A stretch of 64,000 nt of DNA from Pyropia yezoensis (taxonomy: Eukaryota > Rhodophyta > Bangiophyceae > Bangiales > Bangiaceae), in contig CM020620.1 in the NCBI GenBank assembly GCA_009829735.1, positions 19,034,381 to 19,098,380 of the forward strand, read 5' to 3'. Positions 45,217 to 56,442 of the stretch are shown piece after piece. The position numbers and the translations under genes were made by a program. Every line of letters starts with the position of its first letter. Positions within the stretch are counted from its first letter, which is position 1. The notes under the pieces are model-generated. The model was not told the DNA's origin and searched no databases. It saw only the letters and a list, made by a program, of their open reading frames with translations.

Positions 45217-46668
45217 GCGAGAGGTTCAGGGCTCTGTAGGGAGGGCTGCTGCCCCACCACCCTACTCAACTACTCACAACCCCCCCCCAAACGGAGGTAG
45301 TAAGTGCAGGACGGGGGAGGCGGCTATGGTAGTGGCCACCGGTGCTTTTAGGTGTCGCGCATGGCTGGACGAGGGCGGGGAAGAAGCTGCAGAGAGAGAC
45401 GGCAAGCGACGTCGACCAAAATATATGACCGACGGGGGAGGGCCCGGGGAGCTGTGGGTTGACAGGGAAGACGTTCGGCATGACCTCCCCTTTGCATCTG
45501 CTCCGCCGTGTGGAGCTCCGCTCGGAGGAAGCTGCGACGCGTGTCCAGGCTGCGTGGTCAGATGCGGAGCCAGTCTCCGTAAAGTGCCGATACAGCGGCG
45601 GCGATGCCCACCGCAGCCGCCGCTGCTCGTGTTGTAGGGTCTGTTCTCCCGCTCCACCCTTCCGCTGCTCTTCGAACCCATGGGACTGCCCGCAGTTCTG
45701 ATGCTAAACATGTGTATGGCTGCACATCGCCTCACCCCCCCCCCCCCCCCCACGCCCAGTGTGCAGCCTCGTCTCGTCTACGCCGCGCAGCAGCCTGAGG
45801 GCGGCCAGTCGATGCCTGGGGCAGGGCAGTTGCTCTCCCGTGCCTTTCAGGAGTGGATATCCGTCGGTGCGGCCGAGAGAGGCGTTGGGGGCAGCTGGCT
45901 GCAAGGCAGAGGGGCCTCCCTCACCCGTCTCCGCCCACCCCTGCCGCCATTCAGCGGGGGGTGCCTCGGCAGCCAAGGTAGAACCATGGCACGACGCCGC
46001 TTCGGCAGCCGGAAAGCTGTATGATTGTGCCGCGCGCATCTCGAGACACAGCGGGCAACATGGTACGAGCACCTCATTGGCCGAGGAGTGGGGCCCAAAG
46101 GTTGTCCGAGAGCCGAGAAAAAAATGCTCCGTGTGTCTTTATTGAGCAACGTACCATACGTATCTAAGCTATCGATGGCAGCGCGGCTCCCTCGCGAGAC
46201 GGGCGCCCACCGCTCCGATTGGGAGGCTTCCCCTCCTCCCGCGACTTCCATCGTCAGCATAATACTCTAGAGACGGTCAAGGACACCTACCGCTGACCGC
46301 CAGCTCCAACGTGCAGGTACGTGCTGCTCATAAATATCTCCCCCTGTACGACCCGGTCCTCCCATGACATCGGTGCAGGGTCTGATTACATTCCTCAGGC
46401 CCTGGGCGTCGGGCCCACTGAAACGCCTCTCACTCCTAGACCATTTACTGACTGAGAGACCATTCTACAGACTGTGAAGGACTGGTCCGCAGAGTACCTG
46501 AGGGTTTGGATCACAGAGCAGTCTGAAGGGGTGACCTGTCGGCGGCACCGCCGGGCCGTATGGCCCGGCCCACTCAGTTTAAATGTGTGGGCGTCTGGCC
46601 AGCCGAACGCAAGCGAAGTCCCCCCGAACACACTGCCCGCCGTGATCGTTTCACCACCCCTCTCGAGA
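45217..46668. other. no gene supported
   Basis: Mixed composition, more AT from 46000. Several short frames exist without motifs. Confidence 0.5.
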
Positions 46669-46936
46669 TGGCTGCGGCTCCGTCCCCCCCCCCCTCATCG
46701 CCCTCGCCGGGCGCCACGCCGGGGCCCCAAGACGCTGCGGGTACCCCCGGAGATATGCGTACCCCCCCCCCCCCCCCCCCCCCCTGACGCGTGCACCCCG
46801 ACTCCATCGCCCCCCCCCGCCTGACGCCGCCACGAGCCCGTCCACGTCACCACGGGCGGCGGCAGCGGCGGCCGAGGCCGCGGTCTTGATGGAATATCCT
46901 GTCGTTCTCCCCCCAAGCGTCGCGCCGCCCCCTTGA
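46669..46936 (+). CDS. small Pro/Ala-rich ORF (uncertain)
   Basis: Starts MAAAPSPPPSSPSPGATPG. After a C run (46760-46784) with a likely frame change it continues DAATSPSTSPRAAAAAAEAA and ends VVLPPSVAPPP. It would be about 90 residues with no domain. It is included because the two halves share composition and meet at a homopolymer. Confidence 0.2.
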
Positions 46937-47696
46937 TGGGGTACACGTGGACGGGCGCGGCGCGCCGACGGGCGGGGATTGGCTGGCCGGCCGCGCGGGC
47001 CGGCGGAGATTTTCAAGGTGCACGGCGGCGAGGCGCCGAGGCGGGCCCCGACGGAGGGCTGCCCCTTGACTTACTGTCGTTTTGATTGGCTTGTATCTCT
47101 CTCGTGTCCCTCTCTCGTTAGCCAAATATTTTTAAGCCGCGCCAATTCAAATCAATGTCAATGGGCCATTGGGTGCCCGGTTGGCTCGCTCGAGGGGATA
47201 CAGTAATATCCTCAGCGCGCCCCTGCCGGCTTAACCAGCTCGGCGGCACGGGGCGGGTGGCTCTTTTCGGGGGGCGCCACCACCCAGCGGGTTGAGTGTC
47301 GGTGGCGGCCGTGAGCCGTGCAAGCACGTGGCGCCGCGCGACGGCAGCTCCCGTCCGCGCGGAGACGGCCGCCTCCCGCCAGTGCTGTGCGCAGGCGCGT
47401 GGGGGGAAGCGAGCCCCCCCCCCCCTCTGGGCGCTCAACAGCGCCGCGCTGCCCAGCGGCTGTGCCCCGCGCCCGCGGCGGTCGCGGCAGGCGAGGAGAC
47501 ACACGCTCGCAGGGGGGGTGCGCGCCACGGGCAGCCGCCCGCCCCACCTCCACCCACTCACAACCGCAGTGCTCAGGGGGGAGCGGGGACCGAGGGGGGG
47601 ATCGGGGGTCTTCCTAATTGGGTCTGAGTGGGGGGGGGGCGGCGGCGGGAGGAACGGGGGGGGGGGGGGGGGGGGGGGTGGGCGGGGACGCCACCG
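46937..47696. other. no gene supported
   Basis: Balanced sequence to 47210, then GC-rich with C and G runs; G runs at 47629-47680 precede the next ORF. Confidence 0.45.
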
Positions 47697-47969
47697 ATGG
47701 CCTCGACACGGGCCGCAACGCGGCTGCCGATGACCCTGACTCCCGTGCAGGTGGCGGCGGACGCGGTCGACTACGTGGGCGCCTGCACGGGCGCGTCCAT
47801 GTTTACGTGCCTGATGGTGCCGCTCAGCCTGGGCGTCGCGGGCGTGCTGCGCTGGCTCCACACCGCCGCCGCCCACGGGCCCCGGGGGGGGGCGGGCGGA
47901 GCGGATGGTCAACTGTCGCTACTGTGGGAGGCCATGTTGAGGGGGGGGGGGGGGACGAGGGTAGAGTGA
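47697..47969 (+). CDS. small single-pass membrane protein or leader of the mutase gene
   Basis: 90 residues. A basic Thr/Arg start (MASTRAATRLPMTLTPVQVA) is followed by a hydrophobic stretch GASMFTCLMVPLSLGVAGVL near 35-55 and a short tail that enters a G run (47941-47954). The start resembles an organelle-targeting leader with a membrane anchor. It lies about 140 bases before the phosphoglycerate mutase frame and could be a separate gene or its first exon. Confidence 0.35.
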   Translation: MASTRAATRLPMTLTPVQVAADAVDYVGACTGASMFTCLMVPLSLGVAGVLRWLHTAAAHGPRGGAGGADGQLSLLWEAMLRGGGGTRVE

Positions 47970-48108
47970 CCGCCGCGTGCACGAGCCTCGACTTCCCCTT
48001 TCGGATGGCCTGCCGGACCTCTCCCACCAACTCCCCCCCCCCGCGCCTCCCCTCTGCCGGGTGTGTGGCTTCCTGCTTCCCCCCCCCCCCCCCGGCCCGC
48101 AACCAGGG

Positions 48109-49451
48109 ATGCCGCCCTCCCCACCCCCCCTCCGTCCGCCCCCCCTCCTCCGTCCTCCCCCCCTCCCCCCCGACGCCGTCCTGCTGATCATCATTGAGGG
48201 GCTGAGCGACACGGCGGTCGGCACCCTGGGCGGCGCCACCCCCCTCGCCGCGGCGGCGACGCCCAATCTGGACCGCCTCGCCCCCCGCAGGGCGGTAGGC
48301 CTTGTCGATCCGGTCGCCCCCGGCCTCGCATGCGGCACTGCCCACTTGTCCCTGCTGGGCGCGCCGCCGGCGGCAATGTACCGGGGGCAGGGGGCGTTTG
48401 GGGCGGCCGGCGCGAGCCTCCCCGTCTCCCCGGGGGACGTTGGTTACAAGTGTGTCTACGCGTGTGTGGACGACGCGGGGGTGGTCCTCCACCGTCCGTC
48501 GGGCGGCGGTTTACCACCGCCGACGGGGGGGCGCTGACGCGGGCGCTGGGGGGGCTCTCGCTCTCTCCCCTTCCCGACGTTCCGGTGGCGGTCGTCCAAC
48601 GGCGGTTGCTCTCCTCGCTGGGCTTCCCGCTGGTGGCCGTGCCGGAGGCCACGGGCGGTATGGGCAGTAACCTGACCGCCAAGGCCGCCGCCGTAGCACG
48701 GCTGCTGTGTGCGCACCAGGGGGGGGAGCTGGCGGGTGGGGGGGGAGCGGCGCGCCTGCGGAGGATGGGGAGCGGCGCCCTGGCCCGGGTGGGGGCGACG
48801 ATACTCCCGGCGGTGGCGTCAGTGGTGGCGACAGCGGAGGTGAAGACGACGCCTGCGACAGTGTCGGCGGTGGCTACGCCTACGACTTTGGCGTCCTCCA
48901 TGTCAAGGCGGTGGACGACGCGGGCCACGCCAAGGACGCCGCCCTCAAGGTGCACACCCTGGAGCGCTTCCACGCCATAGTTGCTACCCTGCTGGACTAT
49001 CTGGTCGCCGATTAGGGCCGCGTGCCGCCTCCGCGGCCGCCCCCGCGATCGCCCCCCGGGGCGGACCCCCCCCCTCCCGCCACACGCCCGCCTTCCGCCA
49101 CTGCCGCTCACCGGCGGGTGGCACTGATGCTCACCGGCGACCACTCGACGCCGGTAGAGCGAGGGGACCACGGCGACGAGCCGATGCCACTGCTGCTCGT
49201 GACGGACCTTCTCGAGGCTTGGGGAAGCGGCTCGCCGCCGCCGCCATCTGGAGGAGGGGGGTGGGGGCGCGTGTGGAGTTGGGACGGGATGCGGCGACAT
49301 TGGCGGCAGCGGCTTCGCTGGCGCAACCGCGGCCGCTGCTGCCACGACTACGTTTGACGAGACCGCCGCCGCGGCCGGCGTGCTGGGCCGGTTCCCCGGC
49401 AGCGAGCTGATGGGCCTCATCGCGCGGGTGTCGCAGGGGGCAGTAGCGTGA
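48109..49451 (+). CDS. archaeal-type cofactor-independent phosphoglycerate mutase (ApgM-like)
   Basis: The family interconverts 3- and 2-phosphoglycerate in glycolysis. Conserved blocks appear in order but in three frames: AVLLIIIEGLSDTAVGTLGG, TPLAAAATPNLDRLAP, GTAHLSLLGAPPAAMYRGQG, GDVGYKCVYACVDDAG, then (frame change near 48500) ATGGMGSNLTAKAAAVARLL, then (frame change near 48750) YDFGVLHVKAVDDAGHAKDA, an in-frame TAG at 49013-49015, LTGDHSTPVERGDHGDEPMP and FDETAAAAGVLGRFPGSEL. These correspond to the ApgM DG, AHLSLFGYDP, ATGDxxTNL, HVKAVDDAGHD and TGDHSTPxxxxDHSxDPVP blocks. The first metal-ligand Asp (DG) reads Glu, and the usual Ser of the nucleophile block aligns with Cys (GLACGTAHL). 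Either introns and homopolymer errors hide an active gene, or it is decaying. Confidence 0.75.
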
Positions 49452-49549
49452 TGCCTTGCTCTGCCGACGCTCAAGAGGGTTGTGGCGAGGAGGGCGGGGT
49501 GTAGGTGGGGGGGATAAGGGGCAAGGCGGCGCGCGCACAGGTGTTATAA

Positions 49550-49651
49550 CGGACCAGGCGGAGTCCGCACCGGTGTGATATTTAAGGAGCTAGGCGAAGC
49601 CTAGCTCATTAGGGTCAGGTGTTCCTGACACTTCAATTCTCATGAATTGAA
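49550..49651. other. run of four consecutive hairpins
   Basis: CGGAC/GTCCG (49550-49567); GAGCTAGGC-GAA-GCCTAGCTC (49587-49607, perfect 9-bp stem); GTCAGG-TGTT-CCTGAC (49614-49629); and TTCAATTC-TCAT-GAATTGAA (49632-49651, perfect 8-bp stem). The block is AT-richer than its surroundings and begins about 100 bases after the mutase stop. It could be a structured RNA, a processing signal or the end of a small mobile element. Confidence 0.8.
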
Positions 49652-50549
49652 TTTCCTTGACTTGTCTTCGGAGGAAAACCGCACACATCAAAAGAACGAT
49701 ACAAAGTCAGCCACCCCGCTGTGGGCGCTCCAGCGGCACCACGGCCACACATTGGCCGCGGCGCGCCATGACCCAACCGCCTACTTGCAACACGTCCCAC
49801 AAGGACGCCAAGAACGCCATGTCTGGCGGGGGCCGCCGCGGCCGACAGCCACCCCGCGGGCCCAATAGGCGGCGGCGACTACCACAGCGCCAGCGGCTGG
49901 GCCTACGTGCACGCGGCTCGTGGCGAGTGTCGCAGCCCCCTGCCAAGCCCCATCTCATCCAGTCCCTTCATTGTGGTTCGCCCGGCCCCACCTTCCCAAG
50001 AGAGGGTGGCTTGTGCAAACAGACAGCCGCGTCGCGTGCGTCCGACGGGGCCTCGACCAAACGGTAGCGCAGGATTGGGGTGGCAGTTGGGAAAGACAGA
50101 GCCGAGTGCGGGCGGGCGCCCATCTGGAGCGTCCCCGCCCTGAAAACCCCGACAGGGGCGATCACAGGCGCTGGGGCAGGCCCCATTCGACCCACCGGCG
50201 GGCGGTCCCGCCGCCGCGTCCCCCCCTGCATCGTTTCGCCCCGGACAGAGACGCGTACGCGCGCGCCACCGTGGTGGGGAACCCTCCGCCGCCACCTCTT
50301 CCGTGCCCCACCCGCCCCCTCAAACGCAGTGCGTGCCCACTGTGGCTCAGAGCAGGATGGGGGAATAGGCCCCCACCACCTGCGGACTGCGTGGCTGGCT
50401 GACGCGGCGGGTGGGACTGGCCGCACGCTTTCCCTTTCTACCTGCCTGCTGCCGCACCTATTGCAGCGCGTGGGCGTCACGGTGGCCCCAGAGCGGGCGC
50501 GGGGCGGTCCCCGCCCGATCCGCGCCGCCGCGGGGGCGTCATAGGGAGC
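49652..50549. other. no gene supported
   Basis: GC-rich with overlapping Arg/Pro-rich frames. The minus-strand frame of the WD-repeat fragment remains open through this stretch, but its translation shows no domain. Confidence 0.45.
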
Positions 50550-50870
50550 AGAGCGCGATTTTCTCCGGTCGTGGCCGCCGCCGCTACCGCCGCCACGCCC
50601 CCTCCCTCCCCCGTGGCGACCGCTGCCGTTGTCGTCATCAGCGGCCAGGTTGTTGCGCGCGTTGCCCGGGCGGTTGCGGGTCCTACACTTGGTCGTCTGG
50701 TCGTTGGAGCCCGACACGAGCAAGTGCCCCACCGGATGCAAGTCAATGTCCCACACCGCCGAGGCGTGGGGGTGGGGGATGCTTGCCAGCGGCGCGGGGC
50801 GCGGCGGCGCCCGCCCCGCGCACCGCCGCTCGGGAGGCAGAGACGTTTGAGGACGTTGAGGATGGTGGCC
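50550..50870 (-). pseudogene. WDR33/FY/Pfs2-type final WD40 repeat, fragment
   Basis: The minus strand encodes LASIPHPHASAVWDIDLHPV, then GHLLVSGSNDQTTK and RNRPGN. This is the signature of the last blade of WDR33/FY/Pfs2, the polyadenylation-complex WD protein, whose family reads close to VWDLAWHP, GHLLCSGSNDHTTKFW and CRNRPGD. Downstream the frame turns Gly/Arg-rich, as in FY tails. Earlier blades are not visible in the 2 kb upstream, there is no ATG start, and the FW pair before RNRPG is lost. It could be a terminal exon after a long intron or, more likely, a duplicated fragment. Confidence 0.6.
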
Positions 50871-52582
50871 CGGTGGCGGCAACTGGGGGGAGGGGGGCTC
50901 AAGGGCGCCTCTGAGGTGGCGCCGCGGGGGGGGAAGGGGGCCAAGTGCCGGCCGGTAGCAGGGAGCGCCAAGCGGGAACAGGGAAAGACCGGCAAGGGGA
51001 CTGGCGCAGGGGCCGGCAGAGGAGCCCAGGGGGGCGGCGCGCGGGTTGCCGCCGCCGGCGGCCGCGCCGTCGCCTCCCCAACCCAAACCCCCAACGGCGG
51101 CAAGGACGCCCCCGACAGCGATGCAGACATTGACGCCGACGGCGGCGCGGACTCTGCGGGCGACGACGCCACGCCCCCCGCAGACGGAGACACGGGCGGC
51201 GGCGGGGGCGGCGGCGGCAGCGGCGGCAGCGGCAGCCACGGCCAGGAAGAGAACGAACAGTCAAGGCGCGACGGACGGCATCGACGGCGACAGCAGCGGC
51301 GGCGGTGGCGGTGGCGACGGCGACGGCGACGCATCTGTGTTGCCGCTTCCAGTTCCAGCTCCAGGCGCAGTGGGGAGGAGGCGGCCCGAGCCGCTGCGTG
51401 ATTCTTTTTTCGTTGTTGTTGTGCAAAAGACCAAAGCGTCAAAGCGGGTCCACGAAAGAAACGGGCTATCCTCGGGCATTTTTTTGTCTCCATTGTCAGG
51501 CTGTCGTCGGTAGCAGCGCGTGGTGCGGCGGCCTGGTGGTCGGCCGGGGGAGAAATCGGCCAAAAAGGGAGACGGCGGAAAGAAGAATGAGGAGGGGGCA
51601 GCGCCATTCCCTGACGGCCGTCGCATCACCGCCGCCGCCGCTGCCAGCCGTCACGGCTTCCCGTCGGTCTGAGCGTGGTCCACCGACGGGCACTCAAAAG
51701 TGGGCATAACCGCACGCCGCGGCGGCGACGGCAGCGGAGACGCGGTGCGGCGGCGGCGGCGGCGGAGGCGTGCTCCCCCGCTGCCACTGGCGCCACCGCC
51801 GGAAAAGGAAGCAGCAACGGAGAAGCACGGGGTGATGAACCCCTCGTGGCGGGCAGAGCCAACGCCGGGCGCACCGGCACCGAGATGGGGTGGCGGGCAT
51901 CCCGCGAGGGCACCCCACTTGCGGCAGCGAACCCTGATAGCGGTGGTGCAAACGTCGCTGGAAGGGGGGGGGTGGGGGCCACGGAGGGGGTGGAGGAAGA
52001 ATCTCCTGCCGCTGCTCTCGCGGGTGAGCTCCCTGCCGCCACCGCCGCCGCCGCTGCTGCCGCAGACGCCGCCGCCGCCGCTTCCGCTACGACAGCGGCA
52101 GGACTCGGGGGTCGGGATGGCCGCCGCCGGGCTGCTGCCGGAGAGCAGCGGCCCCGCCTACGTGCGGATGGTCGTTGCCCGCTGGCAGACGGCTGGCGGG
52201 GAGCAGCGGCTCCGCTCGTGCACCACGAGGGGTCTGTGCTCACAACCTGTGCAAGGGCTCTGGGCGTGGGACGAGCTCGGTGTGGGGGGCGGTGTGAGAG
52301 GACTCTAGACTGGTTTGCCCCCTCGCGGGGAGGGGAGAGGGGGCATCACGGGGCTGGCTTTTCGAGCTTGTCTCATCGCTCTTGTGTACGGCGGTCGGGC
52401 AAAGCCCGAATGGCGAGGGGCGCTGTGGCTATTCCTACGTACCTCACGGGCCTCGGACGGGCGGGCGCTCTCACTGCCTAGCGCGGGTGGCAGCTGCCGC
52501 CGACTGGGCCCGCGGCGCCCTCCGTCCTTCGACGTGGGGCCCCATCGGCGCCACGTCGACGTGGCGGCTCCCGTGTGTGGGT

Positions 52583-52618
<36 letters not shown>

Positions 52619-52929
52619 ACCGCGACAGGCAGAAGGGTCGCTGGAGGTCAACGGGGGGGGACCGCCGGCGCGGCCGCCCGCCCACACCGCTCCCAGTCGA
52701 CACTCCCGCGGCGGCGGCAGCGGCGTCGCCCGCAGTGGACGTCGGTTGGCCCTCCACGGTCGTTTGGGTGGGACGCCACTGGAAACGGGCGGGCGCACCA
52801 CCTGCCAGGGAGGAGCCAGCGCCGCCCCGCGCAACAGTCGCGGTGGCATGGCGCAGAGGGATAGGCGAGCAAATCCAACGTATCGGCGGCGGCGGCGGCG
52901 GCGGCGGGGGCCCGACACCCGCAGCCACC
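50871..52929. other. no gene supported
   Basis: Ala/Pro/Arg-rich frames on both strands without motifs; a CGGCGG array lies near 51300-51345 and another near 52580-52615. Confidence 0.45.
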
Positions 52930-53065
52930 TTAGGGCCTCCCCGGGCCCAGGGCGCCCACCCCGGCAGAGATCCTGCCGCCGGGGGACGACGCGGACCTCG
53001 CACCCTCCCGCCGCCCCGCGCGCCCGCCCCCTACCACGGCGGGCACGGTGTTGCTGACGGCGGGG

Positions 53066-53104
<39 letters not shown>

Positions 53105-53960
53105 TTGGCGGCTGCGGCAACCGCCGCCGCACCCACAGCCACGGTGGTCACTCCGTCACCCGTTGACGGTGCCACCAGCGCCTCCCGCACTGCGGCGGGC
53201 GCCGCGGCCAGGTTGGCGGCCCAGGCGGGCTCCGCCGCCGCTGCCGCCGCCGCCGCCACTGATGCCAACACCACCACCCCCGCCAATGCGGCTGACGTCG
53301 CCAACACTGGCCAGTGGCGACGGTGGCGGCCCCACGCTGGGATGGGGGCTGCCTCGGCGACGACGGGCGGCCCCGCGGTGGTTGCTTCCTCAAACGCTTG
53401 GGCGTCTATTTGGACCTCCGTCGCTGCCAGCACAGCCCGCAGTGCGAGTAGCAGGGTGTCCCGCAGCACCGTCGCCGACGCGCGGAGGGCGGCTGCATCG
53501 GCCGCCGCCGTCCAGCCAATGGCAGTGGCGAGGCGGGGCGCCGGCCCCGACGTCACGGGCAGCACCCCAGTGGCCTAAGGTGCCGAGTATGTGTGACCAT
53601 GAGAGTTCCTGTTTTGCTCAGGAACACCAGGGCAGCCGCGTTGCAGCGCGAATGTGAGCTGCATGGGCTTGTCGCGTACGAGTTCACACAGTTCCACATG
53701 CAGTCTCTTGCTGTGACTGGAGAATGCCCGGCACCGAGTGCAAAGATGTGCCCGTCTACACATATCGGTCTATGTATGCCCGTATCCAAGTCGCCACGAG
53801 CTAGGAAGAAAAAAAAGAGAGTGACACACACTCTCTGTTCATATGTACAGTATACGCCCTCTCCAAGAGAGTTCTTCCAATACTGCGGCCACCACTCGGA
53901 CGCCCAGCAAGCACGACGGCTCGACGAGAGCGCCACAAACCCCAGTGTCCCGTCCACCAT
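52930..53960 (-). CDS. two-exon putative membrane protein
   Basis: Exon 1 is 53856-53960 (35 codons, MVDGTLGFVALSSSRRACWA to NSLGEG). It ends at donor GTATAC. Exon 2 is 52930-53574 after acceptor CTTAG; the 281-bp intron is phase 0, and the exon 2 frame has a stop right at the splice site and no ATG of its own, which supports the splice. The 249-residue product has a helical part (LRDTLLLALRAVLAATEVQ, DAQAFEEATTAGPP), a likely membrane helix (WPVLATSAALAGVVVLASVA) and Ala-rich ends. No family is recognised. Exon 1 begins only 24 bases after the stop of the one-helix protein gene on the same strand, so it may instead be the 3' untranslated region of that gene. Confidence 0.4.
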
Positions 53961-53984
53961 GCTCGACGCGCAGCTGCGGGGGCT

Positions 53985-54434
53985 CTACACCGGCGGCACC
54001 GCCCCCGGCGTCAGGATGATCTGCAAGGCGTGCAGGTTAGCTGGTACGTTCAGCAGGTGCTGCGCCTGCGACAGGATGGTCGGGTGCGACGGGTTGACCG
54101 TTTCGATGAGCAGGCCAATGAAGAACCCGAGCATAGCAGACCGCCCCACCTGCCGCTCCGCGTAGGGGGTGAAGCCAATGTTGGACCAAAACGCCTTGGG
54201 GCTGATTTCCGCCTTGAAGTCCTCGACGTTGGCCGGCTTGCCCTTTTGCAGCCGCTCCATGTCGGCGCCCTTGCCGTCCCGCGGATCTGACTTCATGACC
54301 GGCGTCGCCGCTCGGCGAGGAGCGAACACGGCGGGGCGGCCGGCGCGGTGGGTGCCCAGGAAGCGGGTAGAGTTGGTGGACGACACGGTCGGAGCCGACC
54401 GGGGAGCCACTGCCAGCCCAACAGCGAAGGCCAT
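53985..54434 (-). CDS. one-helix (HLIP/OHP-type) light-harvesting-like protein
   Basis: 149 residues starting MAFAVGLAVAPRSAPT. The first about 45 residues are rich in Ser, Thr, Ala and Arg without acids, like a plastid transit peptide. A charged region (DPRDGKGADMERLQKGKPAN) follows, then FWSNIGFTPYAERQVGRSAM and LGFFIGLLIE, the single chlorophyll-binding helix of the HLIP/OHP/LIL group. In the family motif ExxNGRxAMxGF, the Glu, Gly-Arg and Ala-Met are kept, but the Asn that usually ligates chlorophyll reads Val (AERQVGR). The C-terminus (NPSHPTILSQAQHLLNVP) extends past the helix. Such proteins sit in thylakoids and act in pigment delivery, photosystem assembly or photoprotection. The frame is intact without introns. 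Confidence 0.78.
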   Translation of the reverse strand: MAFAVGLAVAPRSAPTVSSTNSTRFLGTHRAGRPAVFAPRRAATPVMKSDPRDGKGADMERLQKGKPANVEDFKAEISPKAFWSNIGFTPYAERQVGRSAMLGFFIGLLIETVNPSHPTILSQAQHLLNVPANLHALQIILTPGAVPPV

Positions 54435-55584
54435 CGTTTCAGGGGAAGGCGGAAGAAGGGCGGGTAGGAGAGGTCGAGCAGATAGACGTCCTGGGAAAGG
54501 TGCTTGTGTGCGGGGGACGGGTGGCAGGGTGGTGCAGCTGACAAGAAGGTGAGCGCGCCGACAAGAGGAGCCCAACTAACAGAACGCGCAGCCTAAAAGC
54601 TCACAGCTCCTGCTCGCGGTCCAGCCGTGGGCGGTACCGCGACGACGAGCGGCACGCGTCCCACGCGCCAGCTGCATGACTGCCGGCGCCGGCCGCATGC
54701 CAGCTGCGGGCACACTGGCACGCGCGGGGCTGCCCGCACCACTGCAGGAGGATGGCAACGTGCAAACAACAGACTGCACGCCCCGTCGTGGGCGGGGGCG
54801 GGAGAATGGACGGGCACACGACGGTGCACGCGGACCCCCCCTCCTTCCACGCTAGTGCCCGTGGCGGTCGCCGCCTGGGCTGAATGCAGTTGGGCGGCGG
54901 ACCGCGGGTAGGTAGAGGCGTTTCATGTTGTCTGCGCAGCCCCGCAGCTGCTCGACGTGGAGGCGACACGAGGCCGCCGTCCGAGCCCAACGGCGGTTGG
55001 ATCTGTGGAATGAAACGCGACTGACCAGGCACCGCCGCTTGCCCATCTGTATATTTGTCCACCGTTTTCTCCACCTTCCACTGGCACTTGCAGTTCAATA
55101 TTCGTTGAAGATGCGGATCGTGGCCGTGTCCGACGGGAACAGCCGTCAGAATCTCCACCACTGACCGCGCCAGGACCGCGGCGGAGAGAAGGGAGGGGGA
55201 GGAGGGGGAGTGGCCTCAGTCGTGGCCGCCTCGGCCGTCAGGCTGCCGCCGCAGGGATGCCGCTGCCGCTGTCGGGGCTGTCTGCTCTACAATGGGCAGC
55301 CCCTCCCTTTCCCCCCGCCGCCGGACTGCTGGATGTATTGGGGGCCATCCGCTCTCCGCCGCTATTTCCACTGGACTGTCGGCGCCGCTGCTGTGGGTTT
55401 CGCTTCTCTCAGCCGCCACCCGCCGGGGGGGCGACGGCCAGCAGCTAGCGCTGCTGGCGGTAAGCCCTTCCCCCCCTGCCGGCCACCGAAGAACTGATGG
55501 CGCGGCTTGAGCCGGCTCCCCCGCACTCACTGCCGCCGGGCTGCTTCAGCACGGCTGCTGCTGATCATCACGCCCGCCCTGCGC

Positions 55585-55595
55585 TGTACAGTACA
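55585..55595. repeat. palindrome TGTAC-A-GTACA
   Basis: A perfect 5-bp inverted repeat around one base, followed by TAATTTCG. Confidence 0.6.
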
Positions 55596-56442
55596 TAATT
55601 TCGAAACGCGCAAAGAAAGAAAGAGTTACAGCGGCACGAACAGAGCGCTCGCTCCAAGGCGCATGCACGCACGGTTCTTTCGTGTCACACAGCACACTTC
55701 GGGCAGGATGGGCACCGCTGGGGCCATCTGAGCCCCGGAGATGGGCGACCGTATCCTCGGCACTCCCGCTGTCCGTGACGAGGGGGTGGTGCCCCTACCG
55801 CCGCTGGGCAGTCACTGGGCGGCGCTCCGCGGCGGGGCGCCTGCAGGTGGATGGCCGCCACACAGGTGCCGCCGCCGCTGCCGCCGCCGCTTCTGCCGCG
55901 CCCGCCGCTGCGGCAAAGTCTGCCACGGCGGGGTAGGCTCCGACAGGAGCGGTCAGTTCCGCAGCGCCAATGTCCATGGGGGTTGGCGAGGCGGCGGCGG
56001 CGGCGGCGGCAGAGGCGTCCCCGATGACACTACTTTTCGCACGCCGTCGTCCTGGCCTGCCGTCGGAACCACGGTGGAACCAGGATGGTTCCGGTCAGCC
56101 GTGACCAGGACGGGGCCAAACCGCCGCGACGCCTCCCACGGCCGTAGGCACTGCCACCCAGGGGGCGCACCACACCCCGCCACCACCTCCCGTACATTCG
56201 CGCCGTCTACATGCACTGGGCTGGTCAGTATGTTGGTGGGGGGGGGGTGGGGGGAGGGAACGAGGGGGAGAGCCTGTGAAAGTCCCGCCCGCCGTCCGCC
56301 CTACCTCCGGCAAACCCGCTGCCACCCTCGGGGGGGGACGTGGGCCCCTCTGTCTCCACCCACCAACATGGGCAAGGAAGCTTTATCATGTGACCCTGTC
56401 ATCATGCCTGTCATATAATTGAGCCGCATATGACCGAATAAA

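Noticed and set aside
54601..55161. A 186-codon minus-strand frame upstream of the one-helix protein gene
   Set aside because: Cys/Arg/Pro-rich, no domain, and located where promoter and leader of that gene are expected.
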